From assembly GCA_002682825.1 (NCBI GenBank), contig NOKP01000002.1:5252309-5316308 (forward strand): a DNA stretch of 64,000 nt, written 5' to 3'. Numbering within the stretch: the first letter of the stretch is position 1; each line of letters starts with the position of its first letter. Shown piece after piece: positions 41,957-52,543 of the stretch. The notes under the pieces were generated by a model. The model was not told where the DNA came from and searched no databases. It saw only the letters and a program-made list of their open reading frames with translations. The position numbers and the translations under genes are program-made. This stretch comes from Neonectria sp. B-13 (taxonomy: Eukaryota > Ascomycota > Sordariomycetes > Hypocreales > Nectriaceae).

Positions 41957-43566
41957 ATGGATGACCCTACCACAGATGCGGAAGCAACTTCCTCCACAAG
42001 TTCGTCTACGAAGGCGTTTAGCAGGACTTCCATGAGTCGCCGTGGTAACAACAGAAGTGGACAGTGACAAACGTGAAAGCCATCCTTACTATTTCCATCT
42101 TTACAACCATATTGAGTATAACACAAGGGCAGTTTTAGGTCATCCTAAGAACTCTGATTCGAAAGTTGAGGCCTGGGTATCCAAGGCCAATGACGAACGG
42201 CTCTCGCAGAACGAAGCTATATTGGACCTTGTTGGGTTGTTAAGAAATCTCTGGCAATAGGCAAAGCTCAAGGAACGTCCGCCTTGGGGCTCTCCGAAGA
42301 CGACCCCTCCGTTCGGCGTGGCCGTCAGTATCAACGCTTTGGTTTTCATAACCATGGCCCTGGCGGTTCCATATCTCATCAGCGAGAGGGCGCTGGGAGC
42401 TCCCATCGTGCGCTCTCGGGAGACTTCAAAGTGTCTCGATTCGACCAAGGACGATAGTCTACGAGACATGTTCCGCAGTCTTCCGATAGTTGGTGGCATA
42501 TTCCAGCAGTCTCTCGACTCGTCCAACACCGGCTACGATGACCAGTATTCTGAGCCATCCATCTACAACCAACGTATTCTCGAGTGCACGTTTGATACGC
42601 CGCTTCGCCTTAAGGGCTATCCGCCACTACAGCTCACGCACAGCAACATGACAGCCTTTGAGATGGGTGTGGACTCCAAACACGGGCTTTCTGTCAGTCG
42701 TCGGTTGACCTGTTCACCTGTGGACCTCAATCCGTTCATCGTCCACAGCCAAGACCTGAGCCGAGCCACCCTCAGCGACGTTGACGTGAGCAATGCCACG
42801 TTAATGTGGAACAATTTCACCACGTCACTAAACACCCTCAACGCACCACACGCAAGATATCCAAATGAAAACTCAGGGCTAGAGGTTCAGAAGACAAACG
42901 GGCGGAAAGATATAAACGTCCTGCCGCGTTATTTTGCCGCCTTGGATGCCCGTCACTACCAAGAGCTCATTCGCCCAACCTTCAGAAGATGTGACGGTCG
43001 AGCCTTTCCGATCGTGTTCCGAGCTGGGCACGCGATCTGCAATCACCCAGTAGACGATCCCCTCTCTTTTGAATCAGGAGTCTTTCGAAAATTCTCAATT
43101 CTGCGAGCTCACTTGCTTGTTTTCGCGACTGACAGGTTCGTTTTCTGTCTACGACTATCTCGCACCACGGACTGAGATATTCGACATGTTGCCGTTGAGA
43201 ACGCAGTTACTGTCAACGATCTAACGATTCACACAAGCACTTAAGATCTATGGGCTATGGAGGTTGAGACGTGTTTCAGAAAGTCAATCCTTGGGGGCAT
43301 ACTTGATCCACGTCTTAGAGCCCGATTCAATCATTTGAGCCTTGACGACGACAAGGACTTCGGAATGAGATTCAAGGCCACGAACAACTTTTGCAGCAGG
43401 ATTCTGTTCCGAGGCCCGAACAACACCAACATCGACTGGGTTGGACTATGGGTAACTTTTGCTGGACTCCTGTTCATCTGGGTATTGAGCGTATGTATTA
43501 CCCGAACCGACACTATCCCGATCCCTCTTTGCTACGCAGGAGGAGAAATGTAGCGACTTGCGATAA
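41957..43566 (+). CDS. uncharacterised membrane protein gene, possibly broken
   Basis: The start at 41957 (GAGCCATGGATG) gives a Ser/Thr-rich leader (MDDPTTDAEATSS...). An intron at 42045..42138 leads to GHPKNSDSKVEAWVSKAND..LSQNEAILDLVGLLRNLWQ. Then a TAG at 42258-42260 interrupts, and the same frame continues AKLKERPPWGSPKTTPPFG with a hydrophobic helix (INALVFITMALAVPYLI) and a Cys-containing, N-glycosylation-rich ectodomain to about 43134. An alternative intron, 42177..42260 (GTATCC...AATAG), would remove the TAG in frame. A further exon near 43246-43490 carries a second helix (WVGLWVTFAGLLFIWVLS), then an intron 43491..43539 and a stop at 43564. The junction between the ectodomain and this exon is unresolved. 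RPPWGSPK and the ectodomain blocks are those of a fungal family of unknown function. Confidence 0.45.
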
Positions 43567-43739
43567 CGACTTGGGAGACGATACGATGGGTGAGAGAACC
43601 TGCGACAGCGAATCGGGGACTTCTTGGCAATGGAGTCGCGATTGGACTTGATCTGGGCCGCTTAATGCTAACTGACACTGAAGTTGCAAACATATGAATA
43701 CACCTATAACATCTCATACCTGGTATTTTTCTATAAGCC

Positions 43740-44600
43740 TATCTCCCCCTTGACCCAGGTCCTTAGCACTGCCGCCGCAATGATGATCTGCACGTTCGCC
43801 GGCAGCTCGCCGACTCGCTCCGTCCAGTTCTCCCCGTCCTCACCCTCCCGCACCTTGACGACGCTGCGCTTCAAGTCCCAAGTCAGCGTCCAGCCCGTCC
43901 GGCGCGTCAGCTAGTGCTCTGTCTCGCGAAGCGCTGCGGAGGGGGAGGAGGAGAAGGACAAAGGAGAGGAGATTTCTAGGCCCATGAGCGCGTTGTTGAT
44001 ACGTTTCAGGCGTATATTCCCGAAGCTCCCAGTCACGACCAGCGGGATCTGCTTTGCCAGCAGCGCGATCGCAACCCGGATAGATGCTATCAGTATCGAA
44101 ATTGTCAGCGTCGCAGAAGTCGATCTCGCCACTAATGCTCTCGGGGGAGTGGGATAGAATGCCCCACCATAAACTCAGCAAATTCCTCACGTACACTCTA
44201 ATTCGGCCAAAAAAAACCACTTCCTTAACATAGCAGGATATATACTAAGGCCAATCCTATCCCTAACCCGAACTTTAGATATAACCAAAATACTATCTCT
44301 AACCTACCCTGATTACTAACCCTATTTTCCTAGGATTAGTCTCCGCATAATTCCGTTGGCGGCCTTGGAAGCTGCCTCGGCAGGCTCGGCCCGCTCGATC
44401 AGCGATTCCATCTGCTGTAGTAGGTGCGCGAGCGCCCACATAACGGCCATAAACCCAAAAAGACGTTCTCGGTAACAAAGTAAGAACCCTCCTGCGCCAG
44501 GAGACGGGGAAGACCAAGCGAGGAGAAGTCGACGCCGTCGGGGACGCGTAATCTATGCGACCGGATCCGGTAGCCCTCAAGCAATTGCAACGTGAACAAA
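43740..44600 (-). pseudogene. frameshifted relic of a fungal gene of unknown function
   Basis: Read on the minus strand, protein-like pieces lie in different frames. 44600 to about 44455 reads LEGYRIRSHRLRVPDGVDF..LLAQEGSYFVTENVFLG. After a one-base shift at the A/T homopolymer near 44455 it continues FMAVMWALAHLLQQMESLIERAE and ends at a stop at 44322-44324. A second block, 44132-43911, reads IRVAIALLAKQIPLVVTGSFGNIRLKRINNALMGLE. After a stop, a third (to about 43745) reads TLTWDLKRSVVKVREGEDGENWTERVG and NVQIIIAAAVLRTW. The pieces are not joined by obvious introns, and an AT-rich segment (44220-44330) separates them. The gene identity is unknown. No intact copy is in this window. Confidence 0.5.
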
Positions 44601-45463
44601 GTTGAAGCTGCCGTTAACTATTTCTTAGCTTAACAATCCCTTGAGAATCGGAAGACCTTTACGACGCATCTTGATGGGTCTTCTAGCAAGGGGCTAGTTA
44701 GATGTTTATTTGAGGGATGGATGCAGTACTTTGTGAGGTGTCCCACGAGACGAATACGACAATACTCAAGTTCTTATAAGGCAAGGTGGACTAGCTGGCA
44801 AGGTGCCAGCGGCGAAGGTAACCAACCATGCGAGGCTCATGCGGTGTTGGCAGTGTTGGCAGTGGCCTTTGTGACTGAGCGGCTTGTGTGTGGGTCGCAG
44901 ACAGCTTAAATGTAGATCTCACCAGAAACGTCGTAGTTTAGGCGGGCCAGGTGCCAGTGTTCAGCAACCAGGTTAAATTGAGGAGAGTTAACATACAACC
45001 ATTCGAACCAACAACGCCGCTACCCAGCGATAGACTCAAGCACCGACTAACAAATTCGAAACAAAAAAACACAAACGCAATCTGAAGGGTCAGAAACTCC
45101 AAAGGGGCCAGCCAAGCCAGGCTGCGCACCCTGCTCCCAATCCCAATCTGCTGGGTCCTGTTGGCCGCATTTACGTCATGAATGCTCCACCATGTTTGTT
45201 GTACTCCGCCCAAGTCCCAAGGTGAGGCTCTCAAGTCAACTGAACTTGATGCCCCATCCCAAATTACTCCGTCAAAGTGCTGCCATGCTACCAGGCGGCA
45301 GCAGAACTCCATATCCGGTCGAAAAGAATAAAAATGGCGGGAACCGAGCGCCATGAGGGGTGTAGAAGAATATGAGGAATATGAAGTCGAGAATCTCGCG
45401 AGAAGAAAATGTCTAAGTCGCAGGTCCGATCCGGGTATATGTGGAGAAGCAGGTTGAATGCAT
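44601..45463. other. intergenic and 3' flank of the small conserved gene
   Basis: About 860 bases. A minus-strand open frame 44938-45495 runs through the last exon's antisense-free flank in another frame and is not supported. Probably the 3' untranslated region of the gene ending at 45464. Confidence 0.35.
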
Positions 45464-46136
45464 TTATTGCGGCAGCAGGTTCTTGGACTCCTCATCGCTG
45501 AGGAGGATCTCGTGGACAGGGTCTCGGCGGTTCTCCAAGGGAACGTAATCGCAATCGACGTACGAGGGCAGGAAGATTTCTAGAAAAGAACATGATTAGC
45601 CGAGGTGGGATGCAGGTCTGAGACATGGCAAACATACCCGGATTCCAAGCGAAGCCCTGGCTGGAGGAAAGGTACGAGATCTGTATTTGCGTCAGTTTGT
45701 GTTGATTGGATGTGTCAAACCCAGCGGGTGGTGGTCCCATGGGCCCATGACGGCGGAGTGGGAGCACGTACCAGGCGAGGAGGCCCGTCCGGATCGCCGA
45801 TGTTAATGACAGTGCATTCTTGCTTGGAGATGTTGGAGCCTAGGAGGGGAGTCAGCGAGGGTTGCAATATGGGTAACCTCAGTTGCGCCATCTGAGACAG
45901 TCATGTCATCACAGGCGAGGTCATGTCAGGTGAGGGGGCTTTGGGGATGCAGGCGTCGACATACCCAGGAGGCTCTGGCGGCGGGCGTGCATCGCCTTGC
46001 TCTTGCGGGCCGAGGGTGGGGAGGACGACGGCGAGCTGGAGTAGGGGCTGTTGGCGGAAGAGCCGTTGCCCTTGGGGGACTGGTGATACGAGGGCGTGGC
46101 CGAGGGGCCAGCGGGAATGGCGATGGAAGACGACAT
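45464..46136 (-). CDS. small conserved Pezizomycotina protein of unknown function
   Basis: Four exons, 46136..45965, 45839..45772, 45680..45638 and 45579..45464, join to 132 residues. The order is a low-complexity Ser/Pro leader (MSSSIAIPAGPSATPSYHQ), the basic block SARKSKAMHARRQSLLG, then SKQECTVINIGDPDGPPRL, ISYLSSSQGFAWNP, and EIFLPSYVDCDYVPLENRRD ending in DEESKNLLPQ. RRQSL is a possible basophilic-kinase (PKA-like) site. I recall such a protein as widely conserved in filamentous ascomycetes but without an assigned function; that is memory, not a search. All three introns have good donors (GTATGT, GTACGT, GTATGT). One exon is only 43 nt. It is divergent from Rpt3. Confidence 0.85.
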
Positions 46137-47261
46137 GGTGTGAGGCGTGAGGGAGTTGAGTTGGCACTTGGTAGACGGACGACCTGACGATACGGCCGGA
46201 CCGGGAACGAGGGGTATGTGGATGGCAGCAGTAGGCCGGTGGCAGACGCGGAGGCCGGACGGAGATGACGAGCGGTCTCTAACAGAATGACGCAAGAGGA
46301 GACGAGACGACACGAGGCGGAAATATGGCAGCGTATTGTTGAAGGTGAGAAGGAAAGAGAAAGCAGAGAGCGGAGGCAGAGAGGAAAGGTGGAAGGTTGA
46401 GAATGACAGCCGACTCGGGAGGTTTCAAGATGCAAGTGACTGGTGACTTGTCGACTCCCGGCTGCCGACGGGCCCAAGTGCAGTGGCCAGTGATTCACTG
46501 CCGCATCATCCCGTGAGCGGGCAAGTGACTTGACCGCAGGCAGATAAGCCACACCCCGACCTCCCTCCCACGACACCGACACCGACACCGTATTGTACTG
46601 TACGCCTGCACGGTACTTCGTCTTGACCTGACGCAAGGCATAAACGGTACCCAACGCATGACGGGGCATGGATCATGGTTGCTCCCCAGCTCTCAAGGTT
46701 TGACAGAGGCAGACCGTTCATCTCCCCCACGGCACGCACTTGGCGCCGCACTCCGAGGTACACAGTGCCGCACAAGGATACCTCGTTCGTCTTAGACGCC
46801 CTCACCGAGAATCGCGGGGGAACCTTATCAGCACCAGGTATCGGGCGAATGACAGCATCCATCACACAGTCGTTAGTTACCTCCAGGACCCTCCTTGCCT
46901 CACAGCGACTCCGGACAGGGATCCAGCGCAGGGCGAGCCGCTCTAGCCTCCATGACCCCGTCCAAGGTCCGCTAACGCACTCCACGGCGCTCCGCTTCGC
47001 ACCCAAGTGCAGAGCGACTGCGCAGTGCAGTGCAAGAGTCGAAGACCCCAAGGTTCACGGCCCATGGAAGAGTCCAAGTGCAATGTACCCGTACCATTCC
47101 GTCCGTCGTAGCTGATATGTACATGCACCAAGCGTCCCCACACTGGCCTACATAGTACGCTGCGGTGGGGGTTTCTGTGGAGGCCACCCACCGACAACTG
47201 GCCAATCCTGCGCTGTGGCTGACCCTCAACTGGAGCCTCAGTGCACCCTTTGAGGCCTGAG

Positions 47262-47340
47262 AGCCTTGGAGCCTTGGAGCCTTGGAGCCTTGGAGCCTTG
47301 GAGCCTTGGAGCCTTGGAGCCTTGGAGCCTTGGAGCCTTG
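47262..47340. repeat. 8-bp minisatellite, about 9.9 copies
   Basis: Unit AGCCTTGG repeats perfectly in tandem over 79 bases. It lies upstream of both divergent genes. Copy number is likely variable among strains. Confidence 0.95.
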
Positions 47341-47448
47341 CAGTGTTGAAAGCCACCCTTCGCTCCGGTCCCCACCGAGCGTTGTAGACCAACCACAGCT
47401 CTCCCACCGTGGCCTCAGTTGTCTCCTCCTTTCGTTGCTGGTGTGGCA

Positions 47449-47456
47449 TCACGTGA
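47449..47456. promoter_or_regulatory. palindromic TCACGTGA (E-box-like) site
   Basis: A CACGTG core flanked by T and A, the kind of site bound by bHLH factors such as Cbf1/Pho4-type proteins. It lies 260 bases upstream of Rpt3. Functional role not shown. Confidence 0.4.
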
Positions 47457-47716
47457 CTTGATTTTACGCAACCGTCAGGCTGGCCAGAGATGACTAAGCC
47501 CGGCTGAAGGCGGGAAGGTGACCATAGCTCTGTGTCGTCGTCGTCGTTGCTGGCGCCTGGTTGACTGGCATCAAACCAAAGAAGCTTCATCATCTGAAAA
47601 CAACACCACCAGCCCAGCTCCCTTCTCAACCGACACCACCTCTGCCCGATTCCGACCCCGATTCGCGATACCACGCACCTCACAGCCGATCATCTTCCCC
47701 CTCCCGAAGCGCAAAA

Positions 47717-49170
47717 ATGGGCGACGTCGCTGTCGAGAACCCGGCAAACCACCTGCCACCTCACAAGAAGGCCGCGCCCTCAGCCATCCCGACCATTGAC
47801 AGCTTCGAGGGTGTGACGACCGAAGGTGGCGATGACTATGCGAACCTCAAGAAGCTCCAACGGCAACTAGAGTAGGACGCCCCCGGATCGATGGCTGGCC
47901 CTCGACACGACGGTAACTAACGGAGTGGCGCGTAGATACATTCAGCTGCAAGAGGAGTACATCAAGGATGAGCAAAGGTTTGTTGTCATGAGGAACACTA
48001 CCACCAGATGCTCTGCACAGGTGCTAACTGTCCCCAGGAGTTTGAAGCGCGAGCTGGTGCGAGCTCAAGAAGAGATCAAGCGGATTCAAAGCGTACCTCT
48101 GGTCATCGGGCAGTTTATGGAGGCTATTGACCAAAAGTATGTCTCTCCCTTGTCAATCCCGCCCCCCTCGCAGCGCGGCTAACCATCCTGTCTCCTACAG
48201 TACCGGCATTGTCCAGTCCAGCACCGGATCCAACTACGTCGTCCGAATTCTCTCCACCCTCGACCGCGAGAAGCTCAAGGCCTCCTCCTCTGTCGCCCTC
48301 CACCGACACTCCAATGCCCTCGTCGACATCCTCCCCCCAGAGGCCGACTCCTCCATCGCCATGCTCGGCGCTGACGAGAAGCCCGATGTGACATACGCCG
48401 ATGTCGGTGGTCTCGACATGCAGAAGCAGGAGATCCGCGAGGCCGTCGAGCTGCCCTTGACACACTTCGACCTCTACAAGCAGATTGGTATCGACCCGCC
48501 CCGCGGCGTTCTGCTTTACGGCCCCCCTGGTACCGGCAAGACCATGCTGGTCAAGGCCGTCGCCAACTCCACCACCGCCAACTTCATCCGCGTTGTTGGC
48601 TCCGAGTTCGTCCAGAAGTATCTCGGTGAGGGTCCCCGCATGGTCCGAGACGTCTTCCGCATGGCCCGCGAGAACTCACCCGCTATCATCTTCATTGATG
48701 AGATCGACGCCATCGCCACGAAGCGATTTGACGCCCAGACTGGTGCCGATCGTGAGGTGCAGCGTATCCTGCTCGAGCTCCTCAACCAGATGGACGGCTT
48801 CGACCAGACATCCAACGTCAAGGTCATCATGGCCACCAACCGTGCCGACACCCTCGACCCTGCCCTGCTGCGACCCGGCCGTCTCGATCGTAAGATCGAG
48901 TTCCCCTCCCTGCGCGACCGCCGCGAGCGTCGCCTCATCTTCGGCACTATCGCCAGCACCATGAGCCTCGCTCCCGAAGTCGACCTCGACTCTCTCATCG
49001 TCCGCAACGACCCCCTCTCCGGCGCCGTCATCGCCGCCATCATGCAAGAGGCCGGCCTGCGCGCCGTCCGCAAGAACCGCTATAACATCATCCAGAGCGA
49101 TCTCGAGGACGCCTACTCGAGCCAGGTCAAGGGCACCAGCGAAGACAACAAGTTTGACTTTTACAAATAA
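47717..49170 (+). CDS. rpt3: 26S proteasome regulatory subunit Rpt3 (AAA ATPase)
   Basis: Exons 47717..47871, 47936..47977, 48038..48136 and 48201..49170 give 421 residues. It is one of six AAA ATPases of the 19S base, which unfold and translocate ubiquitinated substrates into the 20S core. The N-terminal coiled coil ([20 protein letters not shown], residues 53-72) and the OB segment [17 protein letters not shown] are Rpt3-like. Walker A is GPPGTGKT (206-213), Walker B is IIFIDEIDA, followed by [17 protein letters not shown] and the arginine-finger region [16 protein letters not shown]. The C-terminus FDFYK carries the HbYX-like tail that docks in the 20S alpha ring. Codon use is strongly biased to C-ending codons in the last exon, as in highly expressed fungal genes. 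The start is the ATG in context CAAAAATGGG. Confidence 0.97.
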
Positions 49171-50470
49171 TCTCGTTGCGCCAACCCTTGCGTCGTCACC
49201 AGAATCTGCTGCTGCGCAATGTGTGTATTCTCCGCTGTACAACCTAATCTGGGGGATAATCCGGACCGCGAAAAATCTACACGAGCAACAACCGCACCTT
49301 TGGCTTTGGGATGGGAGGGGGAATGGCAGGGGTGGACTAGATGGTTCTTTGTAATAGGCATGGAGAGGTGGGCGGGCATGAGTGAACGGAGGAAATACGC
49401 TTCACTTTGCCATCCCTAGAATAGAATCGATGGGCGTTCTAGGCTTTCCATGGGAGTGTCAATTTTGCCTCGTCTCTCCCCAGTCTTCAATCTTCTCTCG
49501 TGGGCTCCACGATGTTCAAACGTGTGAACAAAATATCTGGCTTGTCATTGAATCATACCGCATCAAGTAACCAACAGTCTACGTGTCGTTCGAACCGAGC
49601 CCCCCGTCAATCACTGCAGTCATTTAGTTTGAATCATTGAAAAGCCTTTGATTTCCTCCGTCTATATAGGTCTTTGACCCTTTCCATTCCGTGTCTCCAG
49701 TCCCTCGCAAAAGGACGCAAACTCCTTCTCTTCCAGCATTGGTCTGTCCTGCCAATTGTATCATGGTACTGCTCATGACGTTACATTTGGGTAAAGCAAA
49801 GCGAAAACATTTCCTTTCCTTTCCGAAACTCCGGTGCCTCGTCTTCCCACTTTTGTTTTCCACGTTGGATCCTCCTGTCTATTTTGATATTGCCTCCCGA
49901 TCATGCTTGCCAGTAAAATCACAAAAAGAAAATGGAAAAGCGTGCTTAGCTAAAGAAGGGAGTAGCCTCCTCGAATCGAACCTTCGCGAATAAAACTAGA
50001 AATACACGCTCGGGCAAAGTCTTGGTCCTAGCTGAGCGCTGGGTATCTCGTCCCGATTTAGCCGGGGTAGTGTTGTAGCGAACCCAGTCCAGGAACTTTA
50101 CCGAGGGTAGCGGTTGTGAAGAGAAAGGTTTCGGCCGATTTAATGTTCAGCGGTTTCGAACGGTGTCGTTGTCGAGCCATCATTACCCATTACGCCATCT
50201 TCAAAGATGGGAATTGTCTGCACTATCCAATACCTCCTGCTCAGAATGCCCAAGAAAGTAGCGAGTGAGAGGATGCTGGATGGGGGCCGGACTAGTCGAA
50301 GCCGGTTTGTGAGACACACGAGTAACAATAAGGCTGAACAATCAGCTCCGTTGAAAGCCGTAGTTGATCCCTGTGAGACAGAGACACACACGCCCTGAAG
50401 TCCCCTCAACGGGGGACTAAGCCAGGCGCGCAAAAACGTATAATGCATGCAGATAGGCATGTGCGGCTCT
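49171..50470. other. convergent intergenic region between Rpt3 and the folliculin homologue
   Basis: 1.3 kb between convergent stops. The first few hundred bases are presumably the Rpt3 3' untranslated region. No gene or notable repeat seen; several short open frames lack motifs. Confidence 0.4.
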
Positions 50471-51898
50471 TTACGAGCCCAAGGTAACGCCGACCTCGAA
50501 AAGGAGGTGGACGAATCGGCGGTGCAACTCGATGAAGATGTCTGGTTGCCCGACAATCTCCGCCAGGCCACGGGCCTTGGGAGCCGAGGCACCACCCCCG
50601 CCGCCCATCCTTCGGGTGAATCCGCTTCCTCCCGTCAGGAAACTGCTTCCCCCACGGTCCGGGGCGGCTGAAGGCTCGGCAGCCGGTTGTTTAGGCGCTG
50701 GGCCGCCGCCATAGATGTTGCTGCCGATGGGCGACGCATCCGCCGCGCGCTCGGCCTCAGCTTCAGCGAGCTGCTGGATCCAGCCGGCGAAGTCGCGAAA
50801 GGCGGCTGAAACAACGGCGAACGTCTTCATTGCCAGCCGCTCCCTATGCGTGCTAAGGGCCATGAAGGCGTACACGCGCTTGTGGCCACGTGCATGGACA
50901 TCTGGGATGCGAAAGATGTAAGCAGTGGTGTAGCCTGCAAGAGCGTCCCCAAAGAAGATGGGGCCGCCGGACACTGCCGAGCCGGCACTTTGCGTGGTGA
51001 CAAACGCGGGGGAGCTTGAAGATAGGGGCGACGTGGGGGTGGCGGTGGCTGGGGCTCGTGGAAGCGTCTCGAAGGAGAGAGTGCGGAGGCAAGAGGCGCG
51101 GATGAGTGAGAAGGAGTCGGGGAGCACGGGATCGTGGGTTGAAGTGTAGTTGACGTAGTGAACGTGGAAGGGAGTGCGGTCTGCAGCGGTTGAAGTGCTG
51201 GAGCGGGACGTGTCTCGGGAGCAGGTGGAAGGTGTGGTGCGCGTGCGCGCCCTGTGACCATCATCCCGCTCTCCGTCGGTATCACTCGAGGTTTGGGAGC
51301 TGGGAGGCGAAGCCTGACCGCCAGCGCCAAAGACCCGTTCTGCAGGAGCGCGTGTTCGTAACGTCGGTCCCCTCGTGTTGGCAGTGAGCTGGATGTTTCC
51401 GGAGCCTCCATGTTGTCGCGGCGGGAGCGTCATGGCACAGTTGTCGCAAGGCCCTTGCTTCTTGGTAACGGTCTCATCATAGGTGCGTCGGAAGCTCGAA
51501 TCGCGACGGGGCTGCTGGGGCTGGGCTGGGCGCGGGCTGTCGGGGGGGGTGTCGATGCCAGAGGGAGAGGCAACGCCGTGAGAATTGGGGGATCGCAAGA
51601 GGGCAGCTTGTTGCGCCTGGGCATCTTGCTCGGAGACGGGAGCGGAGGAGCTGCGACCAAGATTGAGACTCTTCAAAGCTTCGTTGAGCACAGCCGAGGT
51701 TTGGGTATTCGTGCCGGTGGGTTGGGCGCTAGATCGAGGTCGGTTGTCGGTGGAGCTGGGAGCGACACCATCCTCAAAGCAGACAGTGCATGAGGCCGGC
51801 AGACCCTCGGTGACCATGAGGGGGGTCGGCCCATGGAGGTCGCAATAATGAGCGAGACATAGCTGGAGAGGGGACATTAGCTGTTGTGCCTTGCCCAT
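50471..51898 (-). CDS. lst7: folliculin/Lst7 homologue (vesicle and TORC1-signalling protein)
   Basis: A single exon of 475 residues. The N-terminus QLCLAHYCDLHGPTPLMVTEG is the folliculin longin-domain start, and CDNCAMTLPP, VHYVNYTSTHDPVLPDSFSLIRASCLRTLS and FGDALAGYTTAYIFRIPD...GHKRVYAFMAL are the conserved blocks of the folliculin N-terminal domain. Long Ser/Pro/Thr-rich insertions separate them, and the end is Gly/Ala-rich, then LAEIVGQPDIFIELHRRFVHLLFEVG. Yeast Lst7 with Lst4 acts as a GAP for Gtr2 on the vacuole and signals amino acids to TORC1; folliculin does the same for RagC/D. Like Lst7, it appears to lack most of the C-terminal DENN module. The start is the first ATG, at 51898. 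Confidence 0.88.
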   Translation of the reverse strand: MGKAQQLMSPLQLCLAHYCDLHGPTPLMVTEGLPASCTVCFEDGVAPSSTDNRPRSSAQPTGTNTQTSAVLNEALKSLNLGRSSSAPVSEQDAQAQQAALLRSPNSHGVASPSGIDTPPDSPRPAQPQQPRRDSSFRRTYDETVTKKQGPCDNCAMTLPPRQHGGSGNIQLTANTRGPTLRTRAPAERVFGAGGQASPPSSQTSSDTDGERDDGHRARTRTTPSTCSRDTSRSSTSTAADRTPFHVHYVNYTSTHDPVLPDSFSLIRASCLRTLSFETLPRAPATATPTSPLSSSSPAFVTTQSAGSAVSGGPIFFGDALAGYTTAYIFRIPDVHARGHKRVYAFMALSTHRERLAMKTFAVVSAAFRDFAGWIQQLAEAEAERAADASPIGSNIYGGGPAPKQPAAEPSAAPDRGGSSFLTGGSGFTRRMGGGGGASAPKARGLAEIVGQPDIFIELHRRFVHLLFEVGVTLGS

Positions 51899-51990
51899 GT
51901 GTGACAAGCAGCCAGCGGCGCAGGTCGAGCAGGAGGAGTTGCAGTGAGAAGTGAGAGAGAAAAAGTAAGTGAAAGGAGGAGATGAATAAG

Positions 51991-52010
51991 AGCAGCAGCA
52001 GCAGCAGCAG
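51991..52010. repeat. CAG/CTG trinucleotide run in the folliculin-homologue 5' region
   Basis: AGC repeated over 20 bases, about 95 bases upstream of the start codon on the opposite strand (CTG on the minus strand). Likely in the 5' leader. Confidence 0.85.
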
Positions 52011-52497
52011 GAGGCGACGAGGTTGATTGGGCAGTATCAAATCATGTAGCCCATGACGCTATAGTCTTGTTTTGGCAGTTGCGTTGCAAGGATGGCTTGT
52101 GGGATGGCTTGTGGGTGCAAGGATAGAAGACTGAAGGGGATAACCAGCGGGACAAGCCATGGCGTCAGGAGAAGGAGCGAGGCAGTGATATAGACTATCC
52201 ATCAGCGTGCCAAGGGGAAGCATCTCCCGCCGGGGACGGGCCGCACTCGAGGTCATGGGTTTGGGGGAGGGATGTGGCACTCGGTGAGCTAGGAAGCTGG
52301 GGGCTCGATTGTCCAAAGGACAGCAACGGGACGGAACCGGTTCGAGGGCAGCAAACAATCGAGCGATGAGGCGGTGTGGATGAATGACCTGTGGACGGAG
52401 GGCCGACGGGGTGTGTGTGTCTCTCTATCTCTCTCGGCCTCGAAGGTCCGGGGTGTGTGGTGTTTATTGTGTGCGAGCGAGTGGGAGTAGCAAAGTG

Positions 52498-52543
52498 GTG
52501 GGAGTGAGAGGGAGTGAGAGGGAGTGAGAGATAGTGAGATAGT
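52498..52543. repeat. 10-bp GA-rich tandem repeat
   Basis: Units GGGAGTGAGA occur three times, followed by diverged GATAGTGAGATAGTGA. Polypurine on the plus strand, polypyrimidine on the minus strand. Confidence 0.75.

Larger units (their letters stand above)
46137..47716. promoter_or_regulatory. 1.6-kb divergent promoter between the small conserved gene and Rpt3
   Basis: The region separates two housekeeping-type genes transcribed away from each other. It contains a perfect 8-bp tandem repeat (47262-47340) and a palindromic TCACGTGA (47449-47456) about 260 bases before the Rpt3 start. Several long open frames on both strands here are low-complexity and show no motif. Confidence 0.5.

Noticed and set aside
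44938..45495. 185-codon minus-strand frame next to the small conserved gene
   Set aside because: It overlaps the true last exon in a different frame; probably the 3' untranslated region.
46506..47683. Long minus-strand frames across the divergent promoter
   Set aside because: They read through the 8-bp minisatellite and have no conserved block; low-complexity open frames.
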